Origin: Globisporangium splendens
Lineage: Eukaryota; Oomycota; Peronosporomycetes; Pythiales; Pythiaceae
Direction: 5' to 3'
DNA length: 64,000 bases
NCBI GenBank assembly: GCA_006386115.1
Contig: VFIW01000038.1
Location: forward strand, 267,921 to 331,920
Shown: positions 41,742 to 50,744 of the stretch, piece after piece
Numbering within the stretch: the stretch's first letter is position 1
Layout of the letters: every line of letters begins with the position of its first letter
Notes under the pieces: generated by a model
What the model saw: only the letters and a program-made list of their open reading frames with translations
Told to the model about the DNA's origin: nothing
Database searches by the model: none
Made by a program: the position numbers and the translations under genes

Positions 41742-43634
41742 ATGCAAAGCAATCCTGACTCAATGCAACCACTCAAAGACGGCCAGCAGATCGACCAACA
41801 AGTGCAGCACCACTTCGTGCACATCGAGACGCCAAAGACCAGCGGTGCCAAGTACCTGCACGACGCACCAAAGTTCACGCTCGAGTGGAAGAACCTCTCA
41901 CTCAAGGTCAACGTCAAGAACGAAAAAACCAAGGACATGCAAGAGAAAGTCATCCTGAACGACGTCAACGGATACGCGAAACCAGGTGAACTCCTCGTCA
42001 TCATGGGACCCTCGGGTGCCGGCAAGAGCTCGCTACTCGACTGTATCTCGGGACGCAACAAGGACATCGAAGGAAGCATCACCGTGAACGGTCAACCGTG
42101 GTCCAAGAAGATGAAGCGCCTCGCGTCGTACGTCATGCAAGACGACCTGTTCTACCAGACCATCACGGTGCGCGAACACTTGGTGTTCCAGGCGCGACTT
42201 CGGATGGGAGCCACATTCACGGAAGAGCAGTATCTCGACCGCGTGGACACCGTGATGGAAGAGCTCGGGTTGATGAAGTGTCGCGATACTCTGATCGGCG
42301 GTCCGACGCTGCGAGGCATCTCGGGTGGCGAGCGCAAGCGTCTGTCGTTCGCGGCGGAGATCCTCACCAACCCGTCGATCTTGTTCGTGGACGAGCCGAC
42401 GTCGGGTCTCGATAGTTTCATGGCGGAGACCGTGGTGGCGCAGCTGCAGCAGATCGCGCGCGACGGCAGAACCGTGATCGCCACGATCCACCAGCCATCG
42501 TCCGAGCTGTTTGCGCTGTTCGACCAGCTGTATTTGCTCTCGGATGGCGCCACGGTGTACCACGGCAAGGGTTCCGAGTCGGTGCAGTACTTTGCTTCGT
42601 TGGGGTACCAGTGTCCTCCGTACCTGAACCCGACGGACTACTTTATGCGTCAGTTGGTGGTGATGGACAAGGCGACTGATGAAGCAGGTGTGGTTCGTGT
42701 GGAAGGTCTGAAGGAGGCGTGGAGATCTCGTCGTCATGAGATTACGGAGTCGAACGTTGACTCGGCGAGCTTCGAAGTGGTGTTTAACGACGGTGATGGC
42801 AATTATGAAGACTCGCGGTTGCGCATGCTTGGGCAAATTGGTGTACTTACGAGGCGTAATACGACGAGTTTCCTTCGTGACAAGGTCGGCTTTGGGGCTG
42901 CGTTTGGGTCGACGGTGTTCATCTCGCTTGTGGTTGGACTCATCTACCTTCAATTGGATCTCAACCAGAATGGCATCCAGAACTTTGCCGGCGCATTTTT
43001 CTTCATTGTCGTGAATCAAACGTTCAGTTCTGCGAATCCGACGTTCATCTCCGTGCCCATGGAGCTGCCCATTGTCATCCGTGAATACCGTGCGGGACTT
43101 TGTCACCACATCTCGTGGTACTTTTCCAAGAACCTCAGCGAACTACCGATGCAAATTCTCTTGCCCATTGTGTTCTTCGTACCCGTGTACTTTCTCGTCG
43201 GCATTGGGCATGGCTTCAACGTGTATTTCCAGATGCAGCTGATCATGATTCTCGTCAACTGCTGCGCTGTCGGCATCGGGTACATGGTGTCGTGTCTCTG
43301 TCGTCGCGTTGACCTTGCGCCAGTCATTGGCGTCGTGGTCATCTTGCCGCTGCTGATCTTCGGTGGATTGTTCTTGAACTCTGACGACGTGCCAGTGTGC
43401 TTTGTGTGGATTCAGTACATCTCTCCGATCAAGTACGGCTTCGAAGCGATGATGAAGATCTACTGGAAGGAGATCGCGAGCATTCCCTGCAACGAAGCGA
43501 TTGAGAACTGTGTGGCTCTCAATGGGACGCAAGTGCTCCAGAATTACAGCATGTCGAGCGGATCCACATTCGGCGATGCGATGCTTCTGTTGGCGCTCAA
43601 CGTCGCCTTTCGTTCGATTGGCTTCCTCGGTTAG
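41742..43634 (+). CDS. ABCG half-transporter B, last residues cut by an in-frame stop
   Basis: 630 aa. Complete ATPase domain (Walker A, ISGGE, VDEPTSGLDS, IHQPSS all intact) and membrane domain, identical to A from HHFVHIE to QVLQN. The last stretch differs (YSMSSGSTFGDAMLLLALNVAFRSIGFLG). The frame then hits TAG at 43632, where the other four copies have a Leu codon (GLWL); beyond the stop the reading continues WLNVRKTK and a second stop, matching the family's C-terminal RKTK. So one base change (TTG to TAG) removes about eight residues after the last helix. The protein could still work; loss of the basic tail may affect trafficking. Confidence 0.88.
   Translation: MQSNPDSMQPLKDGQQIDQQVQHHFVHIETPKTSGAKYLHDAPKFTLEWKNLSLKVNVKNEKTKDMQEKVILNDVNGYAKPGELLVIMGPSGAGKSSLLDCISGRNKDIEGSITVNGQPWSKKMKRLASYVMQDDLFYQTITVREHLVFQARLRMGATFTEEQYLDRVDTVMEELGLMKCRDTLIGGPTLRGISGGERKRLSFAAEILTNPSILFVDEPTSGLDSFMAETVVAQLQQIARDGRTVIATIHQPSSELFALFDQLYLLSDGATVYHGKGSESVQYFASLGYQCPPYLNPTDYFMRQLVVMDKATDEAGVVRVEGLKEAWRSRRHEITESNVDSASFEVVFNDGDGNYEDSRLRMLGQIGVLTRRNTTSFLRDKVGFGAAFGSTVFISLVVGLIYLQLDLNQNGIQNFAGAFFFIVVNQTFSSANPTFISVPMELPIVIREYRAGLCHHISWYFSKNLSELPMQILLPIVFFVPVYFLVGIGHGFNVYFQMQLIMILVNCCAVGIGYMVSCLCRRVDLAPVIGVVVILPLLIFGGLFLNSDDVPVCFVWIQYISPIKYGFEAMMKIYWKEIASIPCNEAIENCVALNGTQVLQNYSMSSGSTFGDAMLLLALNVAFRSIGFLG
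41805..43545 (-). repeat. Right arm of ABCG A/B inverted repeat (1741 bp)
   Basis: Mirror of 38756-40496, separated from it by 1308 bp that contain both promoters and both divergent N-termini. Confidence 0.9.
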
Positions 43635-44201
43635 TGGCTCAACGTGAGAAAGACTAAGTAGTAGAGTCGTATCAAACAAACATTGCACTGTGCGCAACTC
43701 GGCACTGGGAGAGCATTTCTAAATTGATTGAAATTGAGGCATTTTGCTCTTTTGCCAACTTGAATAACCTCTCTAAAGCACGATGTCCTGGCACCATGAG
43801 TGGTGGTCATTTGAGACATGCAATCTGAGACCACTTTGGAGACACCACTCCATGTGGCTACATTGCCCTCAGCTGGTGGTACAGCGGCTTTGACTTGCAG
43901 CGTGAACTATGAGATGGATGGATCCATACCCCATACCAGCGAGATAGTTCTGTGAGCAGTCGACGTCTCTTGTATCTGTGGCAGGACACAAGTCTTCGAA
44001 TTATAAGGCGCCTTGATGAGCAAGTGAAGACACATTTCAAACTGATGACTTGTGTTCCTTTCCTTTAAAAAGCTTACGACTTGTATTTTTTCTTAGGGAA
44101 GCTCATCAATCAGAGGACACGGAGAATGAAAAAAACGAATGCGACTTGCTCAGCAACAGTACTTGAGACGAGATGTCGCCAGATGAGGCACGCAAGGTGT
44201 C
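43635..44201. other. Convergent spacer between ABCG B and C
   Basis: It begins with the abandoned 3' codons of gene B (to about 43661). The rest shows no gene. Confidence 0.5.
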
Positions 44202-46142
44202 TTACTTGGTCTTCCTCAAGCTCAGCCACAAGGCCATGAACCCGACAACGCGGAAGCCCACGTTGATCGCCAACAGGATCATCGCATCACCCAACGCCGA
44301 GCGGCTCACCATGCTGTAGTTCCGGAGCACCTGCGCACCAGTACGCGCGACGCAGGTCTCAATGGCTTCGTTGCACGGAATACTCGATACTTTGTTCCAG
44401 AAGATCTTCATCAATGCCTCGTAGCCATACTTGATCGGAGAAATGTACTCGATCCATACCAGATAGTCTGGCGAGTCGGAAGGGTTCAAGAACAAGCCAC
44501 CGAAGAGCAGGAACGGCAGGATGATCACGATACCTACGATCGGCGCAATATCGACGCGGCGGCACAAGCACGAGATCATGTAGCCAAAGCCAACCGCGGC
44601 GCTGTTGACGAGGATAATCGTCAACTGCATGCGCACGTAGACATCGAAGCCATGACCAAAGCCGACGAGGAAGTATGTCGGCACGAAGAACACGATCGGC
44701 TGCAAGATCTGCATCGGAAGCTCACTGACATTCTTGGAAATGTACCACGAAATGAGATGGTAGAGCCCCGCTCGGTACTCGCGCATAATGATTGGCAGCT
44801 CCAGGGGAACTGAGATGAACGTGGGGTTGGCCGCAATGATCGTCTGGTTGACTGCGATGAAGAAGAGAGCGCCAGCATAGTTCTGGATGCCCGTCTGGCT
44901 GAGATCCAGTTGCAAGAAGATCAAACCGACGATGAGTGCGATGAACATCATCTGGACGATAGCAGCACGGAAAATGATCCTGTCACGCACAAGCCGAGTC
45001 GCATTCCGCGTTGCCAAGACCTGGATCTGGCCGAGCGTGTGCAAATGAGAGGTCACGTACTTCTCATCGCCATCGAGCACAACCTCAAAGCGCGCAGAAT
45101 CGTCATGCGAAGCTGCATACTCATGACGACGAGATCTCCACGCCTCCTTCAGACCTTCCACACGAACCACACCTGCTTCATCAGTCGCCTTGTCCATCAC
45201 CACCAACTGACGCATAAAGTAGTCCGTCGGGTTCAGGTACGGAGGACACTGGTACCCCAACGAAGCAAAGTACTGCACCGACTCGGAACCCTTGCCGTGG
45301 TACACCGTGGCGCCATCCGAGAGCAAATACAGCTGGTCGAACAGCGCAAACAGCTCGGACGATGGCTGGTGGATCGTGGCGATCACGGTTCTGCCGTCGC
45401 GCGCGATCTGCTGCAGCTGCGCCACCACGGTCTCCGCCATGAAACTATCGAGACCCGACGTCGGCTCGTCCACGAACAAGATCGACGGGTTGGTGAGGAT
45501 CTCCGCCGCGAACGACAGACGCTTGCGCTCGCCACCCGAGATGCCTCGCAGCGTCGGACCGCCGATCAGAGTATCACGGCACTTCATCAACCCGAGCTCT
45601 TCCATCACGGTGTCCACGCGATCGAGGTACTGCTCTTCCGTGAACGTGGCTCCCATCCGAAGTCGCGCCTGGAACACCAAGTGTTCGCGCACCGTGATGG
45701 TCTGGTAGAACAGGTCGTCTTGCATGACGTACGACGCGAGGCGCTTCATCTTCTTGGACCACGGTTGACCGTTCACGGTGATGCTTCCTTCGATGTCCTT
45801 GTTGCGTCCCGAGATACAGTCGAGTAGCGAGCTCTTGCCGGCACCCGAGGGTCCCATGATGACGAGGAGTTCACCTGGTTTCGCGTATCCGTTGACGTCG
45901 TTCAGGATGACTTTCTCTTGCATGTCCTTGGTTTTTTCGTTCTTGACGTTGACCTTGAGTGAGAGGTTCTTCCACTCGAGCGTGAACTTTGGTGCGTCGT
46001 GCAGGTACTTGGCACCGCTGGTCTTTGGCGTCTCGATGTGCACGAAGTGGTGCTGCGGAGCCGATGACGACACCTCAAGCTGACCGTCTTGAGTATTGAG
46101 TGGTTGCGCCGCGTTGCGGTGCTGGAGCGTGTTGGTCGACAT
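44202..46142 (-). CDS. ABCG half-transporter C
   Basis: 646 aa with ATPase then membrane domain. The N-terminus (MSTNTLQHRNAAQPLNTQD) is the same as in D, and 5' leader sequence is shared too (CCAACAACACCTCTTCTGCA). The ATPase half matches A, B, D and E nearly base for base, with a few changes shared with E only (Ile/Val and Arg codons in the stretch after Walker A). After residue about 350 it is distinct: HEYAASHDDSARFEVVLDGDEKY and its own membrane helices (IIFRAAIVQMMFIALIVGLIF). The last 50 residues again resemble D and E. All ATPase motifs are intact, so it should be functional. Confidence 0.92.
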   Translation of the reverse strand: MSTNTLQHRNAAQPLNTQDGQLEVSSSAPQHHFVHIETPKTSGAKYLHDAPKFTLEWKNLSLKVNVKNEKTKDMQEKVILNDVNGYAKPGELLVIMGPSGAGKSSLLDCISGRNKDIEGSITVNGQPWSKKMKRLASYVMQDDLFYQTITVREHLVFQARLRMGATFTEEQYLDRVDTVMEELGLMKCRDTLIGGPTLRGISGGERKRLSFAAEILTNPSILFVDEPTSGLDSFMAETVVAQLQQIARDGRTVIATIHQPSSELFALFDQLYLLSDGATVYHGKGSESVQYFASLGYQCPPYLNPTDYFMRQLVVMDKATDEAGVVRVEGLKEAWRSRRHEYAASHDDSARFEVVLDGDEKYVTSHLHTLGQIQVLATRNATRLVRDRIIFRAAIVQMMFIALIVGLIFLQLDLSQTGIQNYAGALFFIAVNQTIIAANPTFISVPLELPIIMREYRAGLYHLISWYISKNVSELPMQILQPIVFFVPTYFLVGFGHGFDVYVRMQLTIILVNSAAVGFGYMISCLCRRVDIAPIVGIVIILPFLLFGGLFLNPSDSPDYLVWIEYISPIKYGYEALMKIFWNKVSSIPCNEAIETCVARTGAQVLRNYSMVSRSALGDAMILLAINVGFRVVGFMALWLSLRKTK

Positions 46143-47113
46143 GATGTCTCTTGGTCGTTGCAGAAGAGGTGTTGTTGGTCTGGAGGAAATTGGATTGTGA
46201 GACTCGTGCTGGTAGTAGTGGCGTGCTCACCACTTCCCGAGTGTCTGTCTGTCTGCCTCTTTGACCGCTAGCAATCGGTATAACAAGTGAACAGTGAACA
46301 GAACAGGAACTGGTGACCATCATTTCCGTGCTGATCCAGTGCTCGATCAGTGCTCATAATCGGTCCAAAATGTTGGGTGATTACTCGCAGAAAACCCTTT
46401 TTGCAAGAGACCCTGTACGAATCACTATATGCCATCAATAAACATCTGGATTCCATTTAATATACTTACGGTCAATTATTAAACTGCATAAATTAGTATA
46501 CAATAATAAAGGAGTACCCCAAATGTGGCGTTGGTACGTTTCTGCCATGATGAACAAATCGTCCCCTACCTTTTCCACACATGTGTGGTACCACATTCCA
46601 TCGGCTGTGACTGGACGACAGGGGCAAGTTATGTGTCGTTCGCCGACAGCACCACATGCAGTCATCTTCCTTTAAAAGGAATAGAAAAGATTAGGCACCA
46701 CAGGCTTGAGACATGGATGGCAAACAGCAAAAGCTCCTAAATCCCCGTCACAACATCAATAAATTCATTGCTATCTGTGGTGCCAGCTCAGCTAACCTCG
46801 GGCGACGGATCCGCCACAAACAAGGAAGCCAGGAGCCTCTCTCTCTCGCTTCGCTCAAGAGCGCCGCCTTCCACCCATGCCTGCTTTCGTCTTCGCTCTC
46901 TCAGTCCGAGGTGTATACCTCAGACTAAGTGAGACTGTGGACATAGACAGCCAAAGAGGATTACTCTAGGAACGTAAAGTGATAGTTCATTATCAAACGA
47001 AGATTACTCTAGATGGCCCTCTAACAAAAACGATTGCTCTAGGAACATAGAGTGATGGTCTTTGTCAGTAATTTTCCAAGTGTTGCGACAACTCCCAAAC
47101 GATACCAGTGTGA
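46143..47113. other. Upstream of ABCG C and left flank of the LINE
   Basis: Contains a degenerate initiator for C (about 46170-46190 minus: TCTCACAATCCAATTTCC), AT-rich sequence around 46380-46520, and short repeated elements at 46961-47070. TGATTGGCTACC at about 47111 resembles the CCAAT-type box before the other ABCG genes. No gene seen. Confidence 0.45.
46961..47070 (+). repeat. Short imperfect repeats (GATTACTCTAGGAAC type)
   Basis: Two copies about 70 bp apart: GATTACTCTAGGAACGTAAA-GTGATAGT.. and GATTGCTCTAGGAACATAGA-GTGATGGT.., with a third partial GATTACTCTAG between them (about 47005). Confidence 0.7.
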
Positions 47114-47858
47114 TTGGCTACCAACAGTTCAAGAGCTCATTTACTGAGGCCAAAGTTCGGCTTTGGGCGACAATTTGTGGATTTAGTCCGTCGAACGAAC
47201 TCGGACACTACGGCGCAGTACCTGGTGAACGGTGAACTGTCGACAGAATGGGAGGTCAAGTCGGGTATTCGTCAAGGTTGCCCCTCTGCTGTTTATCGTT
47301 GCCGCAGAGATTCTCGCACTGGCAGTACAACAAGACCCCCATCTGGAAGGAATTCGTACGGCCAGATCCGGAGCAGAACCCCATCTTATTTCGACCTTCG
47401 TCGACGACTCCGCAGTCTTTTTGAAACAAGGGAAACAGCTGCCTCGACTGATGCAGCTGCTGTCCGAGTTCGACCAGCAATCAGGTCTGCACGTGCAACC
47501 AACGAAAAGCAGCTATATCTGTCTCAACACAGCAGTAGTCCAGGAACAAAGATGCGGTATTCCGATCCTGAAGCATGGAGAGACGGCGAGGTACCTTGGC
47601 ATCCAAATAGGTACCGGGAACATCACGCAAGCTAATTGGGACGACCGCCTGCAAAAGCTCCGAACCAGATTGATCATCGCGGCCAAAATCTCCAACAGCG
47701 TGGTGGGGAGAGTGCTTATACTGGACTCGGTCTTGCTGCCGTCGATTCTGTTCACTGTCGGCTACATCAAGCCCCCAGCGAGAGTCGTGGACCAGCTAGT
47801 GAATCTGCAAAAGCCATTTTTATGGCAATCAACACTCGGCACAGACGGCACAAGGTGA
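47114..47858 (+). pseudogene. Reverse transcriptase fragment of the LINE
   Basis: Frame 1 reads FGRQFVDLVRR ... VNGELSTEWEVKSGIRQGCP (the conserved G-RQGCP block) and then shifts frame to PLLFIVAAEILALAVQQ ... STFVDDSAVFLK, where FVDD replaces the usual Y-A-D-D catalytic box, then KHGETARYLGIQIG. Only the palm onward is present. A frameshift near 47280 and further ones after 47850 break it. Confidence 0.85.
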
Positions 47859-48824
47859 GTCCCTCCCTGCTCTACCTGCCGGTCAAGGAAGGAGGCATAG
47901 GTCTCTGTTCAATACCTCTTGCAATAAAGCGACAAGCGATGCGGCGGACAACTCGGTGGCTACAGCGATCGCGAGACAAGTATACAGAAGCTTGGCATGA
48001 ACAGGTGCATCGGGACAAAAGTCAAAACTGGAGGTGTTGCGCGATTTCACCAAAGGAGCGAAGCCAGCACACTTAGACAGGTGTATAGGTGTGTACTTTG
48101 GGAGAAAACCTGAGCAGACGATTCACCAACTATCGGAAGAGACTCGAGCCTTCTGGCCATCCTTTCAGTGGAACGACAACCCCTGGATAATCGACAGTCA
48201 AGGCGAGAAGTATACAGTCAAAACGGTTCCTTTCCTGAAGGATTGCAATTCGGCCAGCTTCAACGTGAGACAGGAAGAAGAGCGAGTGTTCTCCGTGCGG
48301 CTACCAGCCGTGACGGCGACTCTCACGTTCAAACGAATGACCGCCCTGCGAAAACTCGTAACCAGCATCATTCCATGCTCACCGGAGATAGAAATCGATG
48401 CAGACAACCAGTTGAACAGTCAATAGGAGCCGTGGAGCAGGAAACACACAAAACGAGAGTACAAGTGGATCAGCAACGGCATGGGAACCATCATCGCGGT
48501 GCCAGTATCGGAGAGGGACCACACGGACTACATTCAGATGCAACGGCAAGCAAACGGAGTGCTCTGGACAGCGACCGACTAGGCTGGGGATGCTATCTGT
48601 CAACAAGACGTTGCAACGATCGAAGAAGAAATAAAAGCCATAGGGTGGACTTTCAAACCGCATCCGCTCACGACTCACTGTCCGTGGCTGGTGCATGAAC
48701 GTACTCCCCCAAACAGCATCCAGAAGACAATTGATCGAGCACGAACACGAAGTTTGCACAGCAAGTTGTATCAAGGTCTCGGAGGACTCATAGACAAGCT
48801 CAACGAAGTCGCGAGAACTGATCG

Positions 48825-50048
48825 GTGGCACAGCCATGTACAGTACCGACTACCAGCAGATCTGTGGAAACAACGAGATGTCTGACGCCGTATCAGATGT
48901 GGACGGCATACCGGATCTCCACGATGCAGCTCAACCTGTTCCATCCGGGAAGGATTGAGTCTTCGGCATGCCCAAGCAATGCCGGATGTGGGGAGACAAA
49001 AGAAACTGTCTCACACATAGTGTGGAGTTGCAAGCGAGCACAAGCCGCGTGGATGGCGTTCCTCGGGTGATGGATGAGCCGAGCATTGACGGAGCAAGCA
49101 CTCAACCTCTTCCCGCCTCAAATTGCTAGCCGCACAGCCCCGCCAGATCAACGATCTTTGCTCCGGGAATTGGAAAAGCACATCGGGTTCATTACTCCGG
49201 AACACTCGACAGCACTACAGAGACTTTGGTTTATCGTCACATCAAGCATCCCAGTTTTGCTGTGGAGAACGAGAGTGGAAATAGTGCATGAACGACAACA
49301 TCTCACTATTGAAGAAAGTACCCAGCGAGTGTGGACAGCGTGTGTGATGCAAGTGCGGGCTGTGGCTCATCGGATGAGAACGCTCAAAGGAGAAAAGATC
49401 AATGCAACTTGCCTGAGCCAACTGCTCAGCGTACTGGAGAGACAAGACTTGTCGCGCCAACTGGAAGCATGGGAGACGGCGCGTTTGTATTTCAATGGAG
49501 GTGCACGCGGCAACCCAGGTCCAGGAGGCAGCGGATGGGCACTCATCCTCCTGAATGAACGCAGCAACCAATGGGAACTCAAAGCATGCGGCTATGCGTA
49601 CATGGGACCGGAAGTCACGAACAATTGGTGCGAATACAGCGCGCTGAAAGACGGCCTGGCACACAGTGCACGCTGCCTACAGCACTATGAAGTCAATCTG
49701 GAAGTCTTCGGAGACAGCCAAATGATTATCGCAGCCCAGAACGGGTTCGCCTCAGTACGCCAGACCAAGTTGCAGCCACTAGCAGTTCGGGTAAATCAAA
49801 TCGCCGCCAATTTTGCGTGGACCTCCTGGAATCACACAAAACGAGAACAAAACAAAATGGCCGATCTTCCCGCCAGCATGGCAATGAACTCCAAGAATGC
49901 GAAGAGACTCACCGACGAATCGCGGGGAAATGATCAAGCTCTTCTGTCCCAAGTCGCAGCTCTACTCGACAATGATATCGGTGCCACGCCGTCAAAACTT
50001 AGAAACACCTCACTGTCAGCAGTGTTAATGAGACTCAGGAATTCTTGA
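48825..50048 (+). pseudogene. Zinc-binding RVT and RNase H region of the LINE
   Basis: First a CPSNAGCGETKETVSHIVWSC zinc-knuckle of the zf-RVT type, an in-frame TGA at 49068-49070, then a 324-codon open frame containing RNase H. RNase H landmarks: YFNGGARGNPGPGGSG, NNWCEYSALKDGL, VFGDSQMII, NKMADLPAS. The first catalytic Asp (usually FDGG) is Asn here (AAT), so this copy would be inactive even if expressed; the Glu and the other Asp residues remain. Confidence 0.85.
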
Positions 50049-50101
50049 ACTGTGTGCAGACCATAAGTTAAATAGAATTACCCCCTCTCTCTCTCTCTCT
50101 C

Positions 50102-50744
50102 AGCACTATCCGAGTAATCGTTTTTGTCGGCATCCCTAAATGCTATGCGACCACTCCGCCAGTTATGGTATCACAGCCCTAGTGGTGCATTGGCATCGTG
50201 CAGTGCAAAACACGCACGCGTGAGAAAAACTGGAGGGTTCTTCAATGGCTCGACAGTTGCCATGTTCTCTGTTGTTCTTGTCCCTCTTTGGCTCAAACAT
50301 CGCATGAGGACTGTTCCTTCCCTCTTGCATCCCGCAGAGTAAACTTCAGGAAATGGTTTTAGTAGGTTTCAATTGAATTCAAAATGACTAAATATGAAAT
50401 ATTGTGACATTCATATTTATTTCAGGATCCATTTATAGAGGATTGTACTAGAAAAGGGGTTCAGTGTGCGAGTAAACACCCCTAATTGTGCGCTGTCTTT
50501 GGGTATCAAAGTTGAAGTGGATTACTCGCCCCTTCCACTGATTTGATTGGCTGAAGCATGGTGATTGTCCAAAAACCGAAGGATCTAATCAACACACGGT
50601 TGAGAATGTTGGTCAGCACACCCTTTCATTTCGATCCAGAGAGAGGGACACACAAGAGAAGGGGGAAAGCATTTCATTGACGAGTCTCACAATCCAATAT
50701 CCTCCAGACCAACAACACCTCTTCTGCAACGACCAAGAGACATC
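50102..50744. promoter_or_regulatory. Upstream region of ABCG D
   Basis: Contains a module shared with the upstream region of E: AAACACCCCTA (50474), GGATTACTCGC (50520), and CTGATTTGATTGGCT (50540). 50111-50127 (CGAGTAATCGTTTTTGT) is the reverse complement, with one mismatch, of 47026-47042 on the other side of the LINE. A degenerate initiator (GTCTCACAATCCAATATCC) is near 50685. Confidence 0.5.

Larger units (their letters stand above)
47114..50101 (+). mobile_element. 5'-truncated, decayed non-LTR retrotransposon (LINE with RNase H)
   Basis: Order of parts: reverse transcriptase from its middle onward, zinc-binding RVT domain, RNase H, 3' end with a CT microsatellite tail (50083-50101). 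No endonuclease, no first ORF and no N-terminal half of the reverse transcriptase, as expected from incomplete target-primed reverse transcription. The coding region is broken by several frameshifts and in-frame stops (for example TGA at 49068), so it is inactive. It lies between ABCG C and D. No convincing target-site duplication was seen. The family is the same as the scrap at 5245-5565. Confidence 0.85.
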
